A stretch of DNA of 64,000 bases from Shewanella halotolerans (GTDB lineage Bacteria > Pseudomonadota > Gammaproteobacteria > Enterobacterales > Shewanellaceae): contig NZ_CP080417.1 in NCBI RefSeq assembly GCF_019457535.1, positions 3,658,001-3,722,000 on the forward strand. Reading direction: 5' to 3'. Below, piece by piece: positions 52,942 through 62,209 of the stretch. The notes beneath the pieces were generated by a model. It was not told where the DNA came from, ran no database searches, and saw nothing but the letters and a program-made list of their open reading frames with translations. Every line of letters starts with the position of its first letter. The stretch's first letter is position 1. Both the position numbers and the translations under genes were made by a program.

Positions 52942-53467
52942 AGCCGCCCCGCTGCTGACGCTGCACCCCCAGCTTTTAGGGCTCGATAACCAGCTTTTAG
53001 GACAAGAGCATCATCTCCAGGTGCTCGACCTTGCCTGCGGCAGCGGGCGTAACGGCCTCTGGCTGGCCGCCCATGGCGCCCAGGTCACCTTTATCGACAG
53101 AGACCTTGGCAGGCTAGCGGCTGTACCTAAACACTGTCAGGCCTTAGCGCTCGACTTGGAAAGCGGCACGCCACAACTTCCCGAGTCTCGATATGACATA
53201 GTTCTGGTGTTCAACTACCTGCACCGCCAGCTGTTTGAGCTCATCAAAGCGAGCATCAAGCCCGGCGGTCTCATCATCTACGAGACCTTCATAGAGAAGC
53301 AGGCCGAGGTGGGCAGACCCAAGAACCCCAACTTCCTGCTGACCGAAGGCGAATTATCGCAGCGCTTTTGTGGCTGGGAGACTTTGCACGCTTTCGAAGG
53401 TAATGTAGGCTGTGAGGAGACGCCCTGCTTCAAGGCGCAATATATAGGCCGTAAACCGGCTAACTAG
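52901..53467 (+). CDS. Class I SAM-dependent methyltransferase (TehB-like)
   Basis: A 188-residue protein (an alternative start is M6 at 52916). The SAM motif reads VLDLACGSGRNGLWLAAHGA with the acidic IDRDLGRLA; the rest resembles TehB/UbiE-type small methyltransferases. The substrate is not evident. It overlaps the preceding membrane-protein gene and is followed closely by another small membrane protein. Confidence 0.85.
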   Translation: MDDASMDEKRLRAEAAPLLTLHPQLLGLDNQLLGQEHHLQVLDLACGSGRNGLWLAAHGAQVTFIDRDLGRLAAVPKHCQALALDLESGTPQLPESRYDIVLVFNYLHRQLFELIKASIKPGGLIIYETFIEKQAEVGRPKNPNFLLTEGELSQRFCGWETLHAFEGNVGCEETPCFKAQYIGRKPAN

Positions 53468-53492
53468 GAACTCACAGCGTTAAGGACGATAG

Positions 53493-53780
53493 ATGTTTCC
53501 CTATCCCGAACAGTACCGACTCGCCGCACCGCCATTGATCACCGCCCTCATGGTGTTATGGTCGATAGTGTCTCGCGCCCTGTTCGGCGACGACAGCGCC
53601 ATCGCCTTCTACCCGCTGTTTATGCTGTTTCCCCTCAACATCTTACTGCATGGCAAATTGATCTGGCAGGCAAAGGGAATCGAGCGATTGGATCAGAGCA
53701 TCTACGCCTTTATCCACCTCAGCCTGGCGTTCGTGGTCTGGACCTTTGCCATCATGCATGTCAATGGCCACAGCTTTTAG
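53493..53780 (+). CDS. Small three-helix membrane protein
   Basis: A 95-residue protein beginning MFPYPEQYRLAAPPLITALM. Three hydrophobic segments are visible (ITALMVLWSIVSRALF, AIAFYPLFMLFPLNILLH and IHLSLAFVVWTFAIMHV). No family is recognised. It starts 26 bases after the methyltransferase gene and could be co-transcribed with it. Confidence 0.68.
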   Translation: MFPYPEQYRLAAPPLITALMVLWSIVSRALFGDDSAIAFYPLFMLFPLNILLHGKLIWQAKGIERLDQSIYAFIHLSLAFVVWTFAIMHVNGHSF

Positions 53781-53873
53781 GCCCGCTAAACCACGCAAGA
53801 TTCGTTGGTAAAACTTGCACCGGCTGCGCCCTAAAGGTATCTTTGCAGCCCGATTTAACACCCAAGGTTTGCC

Positions 53874-54551
53874 ATGTCTGATTTCGTGTATGCGCCGCCC
53901 ACCGAGCCCTGGCTCGAGATCCTCCACGAGGATAAAGATATTCTGGTGGTCAACAAGCCCTCTGGCCTACTATCTGTGCCTGGCCGTGACCCCGCCTATC
54001 ATGACAGCGTCTACACCCGCGCCCTGCGTGATCACCCCAACGCCCAGATAGTTCACCGCCTGGATATGGCGACTTCAGGCGTTATCGTGGTGGCCCTCAG
54101 GCGCAGCGCCGAGCGGGAACTTAAGCGCCAGTTTCGCGATCGCGAAACCCATAAGATCTACTACGCCCGGGTCGCCGGCCATCTGAAGGCGGAGCAAGGT
54201 AGCGTCGATTATCCGCTGATCTGCGATTGGCCCAACCGCCCGAAACAGAAGGTAGATCATAGCGTAGGCAAGGCCTCTAAGACCCTGTTCGAAGTCGTCA
54301 GCCGCGCCAAGCGCTCGACCCTGGTTAAGCTCACACCGATCACAGGTCGCTCTCACCAGCTGCGTGTGCATATGATGGCCATAGGGCACCCCATCCTGGG
54401 TGATAACTTCTACGCCGACCCGCTGGCGAAACGCCTGGCACCGCGTCTGCTGCTCCATGCCCAGTCGCTGAGCCTGACCCATCCCTACAGCAGGCAGCCT
54501 ATGACCTTTAGCACGCCAATCCCCTTCACGGATGTCACCGAGCAGCAATAG
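53874..54551 (+). CDS. rluA: rRNA/tRNA pseudouridine synthase RluA (23S U746, tRNA U32)
   Basis: A 225-residue protein closely matching E. coli RluA in order: ILHEDKDILVVNKPSGLLSV, the catalytic-Asp motif IVHRLDMATSGVIVVAL, DYPLICDWPNRPKQKVDHS and the ITGRSHQLRVHMMAIGHPIL loop. RluA makes pseudouridine at 23S U746 and tRNA U32. There is no S4 domain, which fits RluA. It lies about 90 bases after the small membrane-protein gene. Confidence 0.95.
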   Translation: MSDFVYAPPTEPWLEILHEDKDILVVNKPSGLLSVPGRDPAYHDSVYTRALRDHPNAQIVHRLDMATSGVIVVALRRSAERELKRQFRDRETHKIYYARVAGHLKAEQGSVDYPLICDWPNRPKQKVDHSVGKASKTLFEVVSRAKRSTLVKLTPITGRSHQLRVHMMAIGHPILGDNFYADPLAKRLAPRLLLHAQSLSLTHPYSRQPMTFSTPIPFTDVTEQQ

Positions 54552-54685
54552 AGCCCGGTGTTTACTTATCGGCATTCACTGGGCCTGCTCCGCGATAAAA
54601 TCTACTTAATTCGTTAAAAGATTAGCAGTTAGCTAACCAATACCGTAAATTAGCTCATAATGTTGACTTAAAACGGTATGTAGCA

Positions 54686-55147
54686 ATGGATAGTTCATTT
54701 CAGCGAGACCAGCTCGACAACCAGATCCTCTCGGCGCTTATGGAAGAGGCGCGCACCCCCTTCGCCGAACTGGCCAAACGTTTCGGCGTCAGCGCCGGCA
54801 CCATACATGTGCGGGTAGAAAAGATGAAACAGGCGGGCATCATCACGGGCGCCCAGATCACGGTAAACCCTAAGGCCCTCGGCTATGACGTCTGCTGCTT
54901 TATCGGCATCAACCTCAAGAGCGCCGGCGACTATCCCGCCGCCATCGCCAAACTCAACGCCTTAGAAGAGGTCACCGAAGCCTACTACACCACGGGCAAC
55001 TACAGCATCTTCGTCAAGGTAATGTGCCAGTCGATCGACGGCCTGCAACATGTACTGATCAACCGCATCCAATCCATCGATGAGATCCAATCCACCGAGA
55101 CACTCATCAGTTTACAAAATCCTATCAGCCGCGCCGTGAAGCCTTAA
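54686..55147 (+). CDS. asnC: Lrp/AsnC-family transcriptional regulator
   Basis: A 153-residue regulator of AsnC size. The N-terminal helix-turn-helix (DNQILSALMEEARTPFAELAKRFGVSAGTIHVRVEKM) is followed by a RAM ligand domain (VNPKALGYDVCCFIGINLKS, AYYTTGNYSIFVKVM). The wording is close to E. coli AsnC, which responds to asparagine. No asnA gene is seen downstream, so the target is unclear. It lies ahead of the second protease gene with a 220-base gap. Confidence 0.85.
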   Translation: MDSSFQRDQLDNQILSALMEEARTPFAELAKRFGVSAGTIHVRVEKMKQAGIITGAQITVNPKALGYDVCCFIGINLKSAGDYPAAIAKLNALEEVTEAYYTTGNYSIFVKVMCQSIDGLQHVLINRIQSIDEIQSTETLISLQNPISRAVKP

Positions 55148-55228
55148 TCCAGTACCACTGGGGCTTACAGCCTTAGTGGATACTACTATTTAAAAACCGC
55201 TTACAACTTTTTCTTCTACCAGCTTTAA

Positions 55229-55345
55229 CTTTGGTAATCTTTTGTGTTAAAAAGAACAAGCCGTCAACATGGCGGCAACAAAATAAGAAAAGATTAGTAA
55301 CCAAAGTTACAGCAATACCAATAGTGTTTTGTGTCTCAAAACACT
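55229..55345. promoter_or_regulatory. Nested inverted repeats in the leader of the second protease gene
   Basis: CTTTGGTAATCTTTT (55229-55243) pairs with AAAAGATTAGTAACCAAAG (55288-55306), a 14- to 15-bp inverted repeat with a 45-base centre. Closer to the gene AGTGTTTTG (55323-55331) and CAAAACACT (55337-55345) form a stem with a five-base loop, ending 22 bases before the GTG start. It could be a regulator site plus a leader hairpin. Confidence 0.5.
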
Positions 55346-55367
55346 TCTATTTGACAAGGAAGAAGTT

Positions 55368-58300
55368 GTGAAAACTAAATTATCTCTAGCCATTTCAGCG
55401 GCGCTGATCTCGAGTGCGGCTGTAGCCAGCAACCAGTACACCGCAAATCCCTATGCTCCGGAAATCACTTCTGCTGATAGCTACAAGAAGCCAGCAGCTT
55501 CTCAGCCTTCACAAGTGGCTCCGCAGCGCTTCATCATCGAACTAAACTCTCCTGCCGTTGCTAAATACCAAGGCGGCATTGAGTCAATGGCGGCCACAGC
55601 CCCTAAGAAAGGCCAAAAAGTTAACGTACAGTCTGCGCCAGCTCAAAGCTACGCCAGTTTCCTCGCCAAAGAGCAGTCACAATTTGTGAGTGAACTGGCT
55701 AAGAAAGTACCTAACGCCAAAGTTGAGCAAAGCTTCAAGACCCTATTCAATGGTGTGACTATTGTTGGTCAAGGTCTGAGCATCGAGCAGCTAGCGGCCA
55801 TGCCAAACGTTAAGTCTGTCTACCCTGAGACTATGTACGAAGCTAACATGGACTCATCTCACGACGTCATTAACACTGAAGCGATGTGGGAAGCGGTTTC
55901 TGGCATGGAAAACGCCGGTAAAGACATTCGTGTAGCGGTAATTGATACAGGTATTCGCCCAGAAAACCCAATGTTTGCTGGCGAAGGTTTCACAAAACCA
56001 GCCGAAGGAATGCCAAGCGACGACTACTGTTCGACAGTAGATGCAAGCTTCTGTAACGACAAACTAATCGTTGCCCGTTGGTCACAACCTACTTTTGAAG
56101 TGTGTGCCGACGAGCATATGAGCCCACTGGGTTACGGTGGTCACGGCTCTCACGTTGCCGGTACCTCTGTAGGTAACAAAGTCACCACTACCTACGAAGG
56201 TGTTGAAGTTGAACTATCTGGTGTTGCACCTGCAGCCTACCTGATGGTTTATAAGGCACTATTTACTAAGACTGACTGTGCACGCGGCAGCGGCTCTAAC
56301 ATCATGCTGATGGAAGCAATGGAGCACGCCGTAAACGATGGTGCAGATGTTATCAACAACTCTTGGGGTGGCGGCGCTGGTGGCGACCCAGCCAACAGCC
56401 CATACAAGGCTATGTATGAAGCTGCTGAAGCGGCTGGCGTAGTCGTTGTTACCGCTGCAGGTAACGATGGTAACGGCCCACAAACTATCGGTTGTCCAGC
56501 CTGTATCGAATCAGGTATTACCGTTGCTAACACTACTACTGGTCGTTTCTTTGCTAACACCCTAACCGTTGATGGTGAAGAGATTCTTGCACTGCAGGGC
56601 AACAATGGCCTGCTAGAGGCAGATATCACTGCACCTATCATCGCTGCAGCTAACATTGACGCAGAGAACACCCTTGGCTGTACGCCATTTGCTGCCGACT
56701 CTTTCAAAGACGGTATCGCCCTGATCTCTCGCGGTTCATGTTCATTCGCAACCAAGGCTGAAAATGCCGAGGCTGCGGGCGCGAAAGCTATGGTCGTTTA
56801 CAACAGCGTACCAGGCGCTCCAATCTCTATGTTCATGCCAGATTCAACACTGCCAGCAGTGATGGTTTCTGACGCCGACGGCGCAGCTATCCTTGAAGGT
56901 CTGGGTGATGACACCACAGGTACTATCGCGGCTGAAGTGACTCGTATCGTTAACAGCAAGTTTGCCGATATCCTGAACCAGTCTAGCTCTCGTGGTCCTA
57001 ACGGTAACCAAAACATTCTGAAGCCAGATCTTGCTGCGCCAGGTACCTCTATCCTGTCGGCAACTTCTCCTGATGAAGATGGTACTGACTTTACCACTAT
57101 GTCTGGTACCAGTATGGCGAGCCCACACGTTGCAGGTGCTGCTGCACTGATGAGCCAGCTACACCCTGATTGGTCAGCAAATGACATCAAGACAGCGCTA
57201 ACTTCTACTGCTCACATGGCAGGCGTACTCGATGATGATGCGGCGACTCCTGCCGATCCATTTGCAATGGGCGCGGGTCGTATGGATCTAGATGCTGCGG
57301 CTAAAGCAGTACTGACCTTCGACAAGCCTTCAATTGCTTCTGACTCTTGTGTCGGTCCTTGTACTTTCACTCGTACCGTATACAACAAGAGTGACGAGAA
57401 GACCTCTTGGGAGCTTTCAGCTTCTTCTGACAGCGCAGGTATCAGCGTATCGCCTTCATCACTGGAACTGGAAGCTGGCGAATCAGCAACCTTCACTGTG
57501 ACTGTTGATTCAACCTTCAGCGAATACGGTGCTTGGATCTTCGGTAACGTCATGATCAAGAGCGCATCTCACCAAGACGCTCACCTACCAGTTGCTATCC
57601 TGGCTAAAGAATCAAGTGATTCTTCACTGATCTCTACCATGGCAACCAAGGCTGATCTGACAGCTGCTGAAGATATGCCAATCAAAGCCGTTGTAAACAA
57701 CACAGTATTTGAAAACACTGTAACTGTTACCGCTATGGCACCAGAAGGCACTAAACTTACTTCTGCCGATGACGTTGACGTTACGCTAAACGGCGCAACG
57801 CAAAACGGTTTCGAAGTTGATGAAGCGCTTGGTCGCATCACCTGGGTAGGTCAACTGGATCTGCCACAGATTAAGTCTGCCAAAGGTACTGGCGCTAGCC
57901 CAAGTATCTTCGACCTAGACCTGGCCTATGTACCAGCTTGTGCTGATGGTTGTGATGAGAAATCATTCACCTTCAACCTACCTGAGTTCAAGTACAACGG
58001 TGCAACTTACACCCAGCTAACCATCTCTGATAACGGTATCGCAATCGTTGGTGGCGGTTCAGCATCTGGTACTTGGAACAACAAGGAACTGCCAGATAGC
58101 GCAAATCCAAACAACATCCTGGCACCGTTCTGGAGTGACTACGACCTGAGCGACGGCACTGTCGGCGACACGGGTGGCGGACAGCTAGGTATCCAGGTTG
58201 TTGCTGCTGGTGGTAACGAGTGGATTGTTGTCGAATGGAAAGATGCCCAGCTATATGCTGACGCCTCAGGCAACAAGTACAGCTTCAGCCTTTGGATCCA

Positions 58301-59219
58301 AACTGGTGACGTAGAAGATATTTGGTTCAACTACCTAGATATCCCTAACATGCCAAGCAATGTCACTATCGGTGCAGAAAACATCAGCGGTAGCGTAGGT
58401 ACAACCTTCCACTACAACGGACAAGGTGGCACAGTCACTACTGACGATTATGTTGCACTGCAAGCGACCTCTTCAGGCAGCGTAGAGATCGACTATCTGG
58501 CGACACCAACTAGCTTCAACCCAGGTCAAACAGACAACTTCTCTGTTGACGAAGAAGCGACCTTGGAAGCAAACGTGTTAGAAAACGACACTGTTAGCCA
58601 GAAAGTAGCTCGCGTCTCTGTAACTGGTGACGGCATGACAGCTAACGCACAACGCATCATCGATGTTGCGCCAGCTGGTGCACTAGGTGAAGCAACACTG
58701 GTTGACGAGCCTGCGCACGGTGAAGTAACTCTAGAGAAAGATGGTTCTATTACCTACACACCAGAAGATGACTTCTTCGGTAAAGACTCATTCACTTACA
58801 CCTCTAAGGATGCCGAAGGCAACCTGAACGCTGCGACCACAGTTAACGTTATGGTTAACAACATCAACGATGCACCTACCGTGGCTCCTACAGGTATGAC
58901 AAGTACCGAAGGCTTCGTGGTAACCGCTAAGGCCAATGGCAAAGACGTTGATGGTGACAACCTGACCTACACTTGGACACAGACTGCAGGTACACCTGTT
59001 ACCTTTAACAACGGTGGCGCAGAAATTAAGTTTACTGCTCCAGCAGGTAACAACACCCTGACTTTCTCTGTCGTTGCCAGCGATGGTGAGCTAGAGAGTG
59101 AAGCGGGTACGGCGACTATCACAGTTAATGCCAAGGAAGAGAAATCTTCAGGTGGTGGTTCACTGGGTTGGTTCGCACTGCTGATGCTACCATTTGCTGC
59201 GCTACGTCGTCGCAAATAA
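55368..59219 (+). CDS. Exported subtilisin-like (S8) protease with PA domain and GlyGly-CTERM tail, 1283 aa
   Basis: The start is the GTG at 55368 with AAGGAAG upstream; the frame runs back to 55329. The signal peptide is KTKLSLAISAALISSAAVAS. An I9 propeptide follows, then the S8 domain: Asp near residue 192 (VIDTGIRPENP), His near 260 (GGHGSHVAGTS), Ser near 582 (GTSMASPHVAGAA), with a PA domain in between. The C-terminal region has beta-sandwich and cadherin/Ig-like repeats. The last residues (GGGSLGWFALLMLPFAALRRRK) are a GlyGly-CTERM signal. It should be exported by type II secretion and work outside the cell. Codon use favours A/T-ending codons more than its neighbours, as in a highly expressed gene. 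Confidence 0.94.
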   Translation: MKTKLSLAISAALISSAAVASNQYTANPYAPEITSADSYKKPAASQPSQVAPQRFIIELNSPAVAKYQGGIESMAATAPKKGQKVNVQSAPAQSYASFLAKEQSQFVSELAKKVPNAKVEQSFKTLFNGVTIVGQGLSIEQLAAMPNVKSVYPETMYEANMDSSHDVINTEAMWEAVSGMENAGKDIRVAVIDTGIRPENPMFAGEGFTKPAEGMPSDDYCSTVDASFCNDKLIVARWSQPTFEVCADEHMSPLGYGGHGSHVAGTSVGNKVTTTYEGVEVELSGVAPAAYLMVYKALFTKTDCARGSGSNIMLMEAMEHAVNDGADVINNSWGGGAGGDPANSPYKAMYEAAEAAGVVVVTAAGNDGNGPQTIGCPACIESGITVANTTTGRFFANTLTVDGEEILALQGNNGLLEADITAPIIAAANIDAENTLGCTPFAADSFKDGIALISRGSCSFATKAENAEAAGAKAMVVYNSVPGAPISMFMPDSTLPAVMVSDADGAAILEGLGDDTTGTIAAEVTRIVNSKFADILNQSSSRGPNGNQNILKPDLAAPGTSILSATSPDEDGTDFTTMSGTSMASPHVAGAAALMSQLHPDWSANDIKTALTSTAHMAGVLDDDAATPADPFAMGAGRMDLDAAAKAVLTFDKPSIASDSCVGPCTFTRTVYNKSDEKTSWELSASSDSAGISVSPSSLELEAGESATFTVTVDSTFSEYGAWIFGNVMIKSASHQDAHLPVAILAKESSDSSLISTMATKADLTAAEDMPIKAVVNNTVFENTVTVTAMAPEGTKLTSADDVDVTLNGATQNGFEVDEALGRITWVGQLDLPQIKSAKGTGASPSIFDLDLAYVPACADGCDEKSFTFNLPEFKYNGATYTQLTISDNGIAIVGGGSASGTWNNKELPDSANPNNILAPFWSDYDLSDGTVGDTGGGQLGIQVVAAGGNEWIVVEWKDAQLYADASGNKYSFSLWIQTGDVEDIWFNYLDIPNMPSNVTIGAENISGSVGTTFHYNGQGGTVTTDDYVALQATSSGSVEIDYLATPTSFNPGQTDNFSVDEEATLEANVLENDTVSQKVARVSVTGDGMTANAQRIIDVAPAGALGEATLVDEPAHGEVTLEKDGSITYTPEDDFFGKDSFTYTSKDAEGNLNAATTVNVMVNNINDAPTVAPTGMTSTEGFVVTAKANGKDVDGDNLTYTWTQTAGTPVTFNNGGAEIKFTAPAGNNTLTFSVVASDGELESEAGTATITVNAKEEKSSGGGSLGWFALLMLPFAALRRRK

Positions 59220-59236
59220 ACAGATAGCTTAAACAG

Positions 59237-59266
59237 AAAAAGGGAGCCACTTGGCTCCCTTTTTTA
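59237..59266 (+). terminator. Terminator of the second protease gene
   Basis: AAAAGGGAGCCA / TGGCTCCCTTTT stem with a two- to four-base loop and a T run. Confidence 0.9.
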
Positions 59267-59338
59267 TTGATAACGCGAAAGGCGACTAAACCAAGCGCTA
59301 AACTATGAGGTACAAATCCTCCAAGCTAAAAGCCAAAC

Positions 59339-60445
59339 CTAAAGCGCAAATACCTTAGTCATCACCTTATAGAGCTCTGTGCCTTGATACACAGACGCCG
59401 AGGCAAAATGCAATACGGGCACGCAGTCAACAGGCAGACTCAGTGGTACTATCGCATCCTCCTCGCCATATCTGTCGACACGCAAGATGTTGGCGAGCGG
59501 TTCACCGGCGATGAGCGGCTGCCCAACCTTCGCCTTATACTCCACCAAGCCGCCTTGCGGCGCGTGATACTTCTTATAGTCTTTCAGATAACAGGCGTAG
59601 CGAGGCATCTCAGCTGGCTCTACTCGCTCACTTATTACGCCGCGCAGGCTGAGATAGGCCATGATCCCTTCGACATCCACTAGGGCATCGGCCAGGTCAA
59701 CATTCTCCTGACTACCAAGCTCCAGGGTAAAGGCCGATACGGGCACCTCAATCTCACGGCCCTGAGTCGCCAGATATTCGCTCAACTGCCACCAGGGACA
59801 GAAGATAGACTCATCCATGGCCCCGCCAAACTCATTGGGGATCAGCAGGGTATAGGGAATAGAAAAGTACTTGGCGGCATCTTGATCATACTCGGGACAA
59901 TAGAGATGCTTACACGACTTAGGGCCCGTGTGCAGATCCAGCACGATATCCGCCTCATGGCCCATCTGCTGCAGGCTCACCGCCAGACGATGACCCGTGG
60001 TGATGCCCCATGGCTCATGCAGACGGCTATAGCAGCGCTCAACCAGCAAGGCCCTGAAATGGGCGATCAGCTCGGCATCGTTCAGATGTTTATGACCCTG
60101 ATACCAGCTAGCAATATCCAGCTTATGGTCTAGATATTCACGGTTCCAGTTCACCCCAGTTATGGGATCGAACCGGCCCAAGGTAAACTCGCCACTCTTT
60201 TGATTGATCCCCAAAGGATTGGCCAGGGGCACCAGGGTGATCTTACCGCGCAGCTCGCAGCGTTCGAGCGCCTGCATCAGCTGATAGATCACCGCATTGC
60301 CCTGCACCTCGGCGCCGTGGACGTTGGCCTGTATGTAGACACTCGGCCCTGTCAGCACCTCAGGGGCAAATTCAAACAGGTTTAGCTCGAGATCTTGGCC
60401 TGTTGCAAGCTCGCCAATCTTTAGCGTGGAACGACCCGGTTTCAT
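59339..60445 (-). CDS. M14-family deacylase (succinylglutamate desuccinylase/aspartoacylase type)
   Basis: A 368-residue zinc-dependent enzyme of the AstE/AspA group. Zinc-site residues are the His and Glu in YIQANVHGAEVQGNAV and the His in DIVLDLHTGPKS; the catalytic Glu is in AFTLELGSQENVD. It should remove an acyl group from an amino acid or a related amide. Its start overlaps the lysC stop by four bases (ATGA), so the two genes are one operon that begins with a lysine riboswitch. The family is usually in arginine or N-acetylated amino-acid breakdown, and its link to aspartokinase is unusual. The substrate is unknown. Confidence 0.85.
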   Translation of the reverse strand: MKPGRSTLKIGELATGQDLELNLFEFAPEVLTGPSVYIQANVHGAEVQGNAVIYQLMQALERCELRGKITLVPLANPLGINQKSGEFTLGRFDPITGVNWNREYLDHKLDIASWYQGHKHLNDAELIAHFRALLVERCYSRLHEPWGITTGHRLAVSLQQMGHEADIVLDLHTGPKSCKHLYCPEYDQDAAKYFSIPYTLLIPNEFGGAMDESIFCPWWQLSEYLATQGREIEVPVSAFTLELGSQENVDLADALVDVEGIMAYLSLRGVISERVEPAEMPRYACYLKDYKKYHAPQGGLVEYKAKVGQPLIAGEPLANILRVDRYGEEDAIVPLSLPVDCVPVLHFASASVYQGTELYKVMTKVFAL

Positions 60446-61800
60446 AGCGACCCTTCAAACAAGTTTTGATGCAGGGCGCTGACGACCTGAGCCGCCTCAG
60501 ACTCGGCCACCAGGACACATAAGTTGTGTGGGCTGGCGCCCTGACAGATCATACGCACATTGTGAGGCTCTAACACCTCGAATACGCGGCGACACACACC
60601 CGACGTGGTGGCAATCTTGTTACCCACTATCGCCACCAGTGCCAGACCATCTTCGACCCGCACCCGGCAGTGCTGCGACAGCTCCTGCAACAAGGCCTCG
60701 CTCAGCAGGCTGTTTCCGGCCGAATCTGAGCCCGTCTTATCTAGCGTCAGAGAGACGTTTACCTCTGAAGTAGTGATTAAGTCCACACTGATCTTGTGCC
60801 GCGCCAGGGTGGCGAAGGTCTCGGCCAGGAAGCCTTGGGCGTGAAGCATCTGTAGGCTATGCAGGTTAAGTAGCGTCTGGTCGCGTCGCACTGCCACGGC
60901 GCGATAGATAGGCTCGTCGTTCACCTGATGACGTATCCAGGTGCCACCTAGCTCAGGCGCCTTGCTGGAACCGACAAACACCTGAATCTTGTGTCTGACC
61001 GCCGGCAAAATGGTTGCCGGGTGCAGCACCTTGGCACCAAAGGTGGCCATCTCGGCCGCCTCGTTGAAACTTATCTCAGGGATAGGGCGCGCATTCGGCG
61101 CAAGGCGTGGGTCTGTGGTGAAGATCCCCGGCACATCCGTCCAGATCTCAACCGCAGACGCATCCAGCGCCTCGGCAAGCAGGGCCGCCGAATAGTCGCT
61201 ACCACCACGCCCTAACGTGGTGGTAGCCCCCTGTTCATCGGCGCCGATAAAACCTTGGGTCACGATTCGCTGCTCACTAAGCAGGGGTAGCAGATGCTCT
61301 GTGCAAAGCTGCTTCACCGCTTCGATCTGCGGCTCCGCGCGGCCGAAATGACTGTCGGTACGCATCACCTGACGCACATCGAAGGCGCTCGCCCGCTCGC
61401 CCTTCTCTCTCAGCACGGCAGCAAACAAGACTGATGAACACTGCTCACCCTGGGCAAGCAGTTCGTCTGTAGTCGCCTTATTACGGTTTTGGGAGAGCGA
61501 TTCGCTTAGGCTGGCAATCTTACTTAAGATGGCATCGAGGCGGGCGGCCACATCATGGGGCTGACCCAACTCGTCGAGGATCTTATATTGAATCGAGGCA
61601 ATTGCCTTGAGCAGCTGCTGACGACGCTCAAAGTCCACATGCTCCTGAGTTAACTCCACCAGCAGATTGGTCACACCGCTCGAGGCGCTGACGACCACCA
61701 CACGGGTTTCAGGATTGGCCAATACGATATCGGCGCAGCGGTTCATCGCCTCATAATCGGCAACCGAGGTACCACCAAACTTAGCAACAACAATAGACAT
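60442..61800 (-). CDS. lysC: Aspartate kinase, lysine-sensitive (LysC, aspartokinase III type)
   Basis: A 452-residue monofunctional aspartokinase matching E. coli LysC along its whole length. It begins MSIVVAKFGGTSVADYEAM, has TTLGRGGSDYSAALLAEAL and ATFGAKVLHPATILPAVRHK, and ends in two ACT domains (HKISVDLITTSEVNVSLTLD; EPHNVRMICQGASPHNLC) that bind lysine. It makes aspartyl phosphate, the first step to lysine, threonine and methionine. A GAGG ribosome-binding site precedes the ATG. A lysine riboswitch lies 80 bases upstream, and an M14 deacylase gene follows with a four-base overlap. Confidence 0.96.
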   Translation of the reverse strand: MSIVVAKFGGTSVADYEAMNRCADIVLANPETRVVVVSASSGVTNLLVELTQEHVDFERRQQLLKAIASIQYKILDELGQPHDVAARLDAILSKIASLSESLSQNRNKATTDELLAQGEQCSSVLFAAVLREKGERASAFDVRQVMRTDSHFGRAEPQIEAVKQLCTEHLLPLLSEQRIVTQGFIGADEQGATTTLGRGGSDYSAALLAEALDASAVEIWTDVPGIFTTDPRLAPNARPIPEISFNEAAEMATFGAKVLHPATILPAVRHKIQVFVGSSKAPELGGTWIRHQVNDEPIYRAVAVRRDQTLLNLHSLQMLHAQGFLAETFATLARHKISVDLITTSEVNVSLTLDKTGSDSAGNSLLSEALLQELSQHCRVRVEDGLALVAIVGNKIATTSGVCRRVFEVLEPHNVRMICQGASPHNLCVLVAESEAAQVVSALHQNLFEGSL

Positions 61801-61879
61801 TAGCGCACCTCAACCCAAGTAGCTGACGATGACACAAAAGAAATAGATAACATTGAATACGCTCCGAACTTACTTCGTT

Positions 61880-62100
61880 CGAAGAGCCTGGTGCAAAGAT
61901 GACGCACCCCAAGACGGGAAACAGCGATTGCCACCAGAAGCTCTCCACCAAAAAACAGGTGACAATCGATGGGATTCAGCCCAGTCGACCGATAAACAGA
62001 TGAAACCAAACATCTCTTTACCTCGGCGTTAATCTCCCTCATAAACCGTCAACGGAGTTTGGACTCCTCGGGCTTACTACCTAGTTAACGCTCCTCTTCT
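61880..62100 (-). ncRNA. Lysine riboswitch (L-box) upstream of lysC
   Basis: On the minus strand the leader contains the conserved L-box segments in order: GAGGAGCG with AGGTAGT, then GAGGGAGATTAACGCCGAGG, GGGCTGAATCCCA, GATTGTCACCTG and GGAGAGCTTCTGG. Outer bases AGAAGAG (62100-62094) pair with CTCTTCG (61886-61880) to close the P1 stem. The frame that seems to encode an 80-residue peptide at 61800-62042 is therefore RNA, not a gene. Between the aptamer and lysC there is no clear T-run terminator, so control could act on translation. Confidence 0.9.
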
Positions 62101-62209
62101 GTATCACTAACCTTAAGGTCAGGATGCAAGAAAACTATCAAATAACAGAATAAAAAGTCAACGATATTTTAGCTTGTCTTGATGAAAGCCTCTCAAGTTC
62201 CCCCGCCTG

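Noticed and set aside
61800..62042. An 80-residue frame directly upstream of lysC
   Set aside because: The DNA is a lysine riboswitch aptamer; the frame has no family match.
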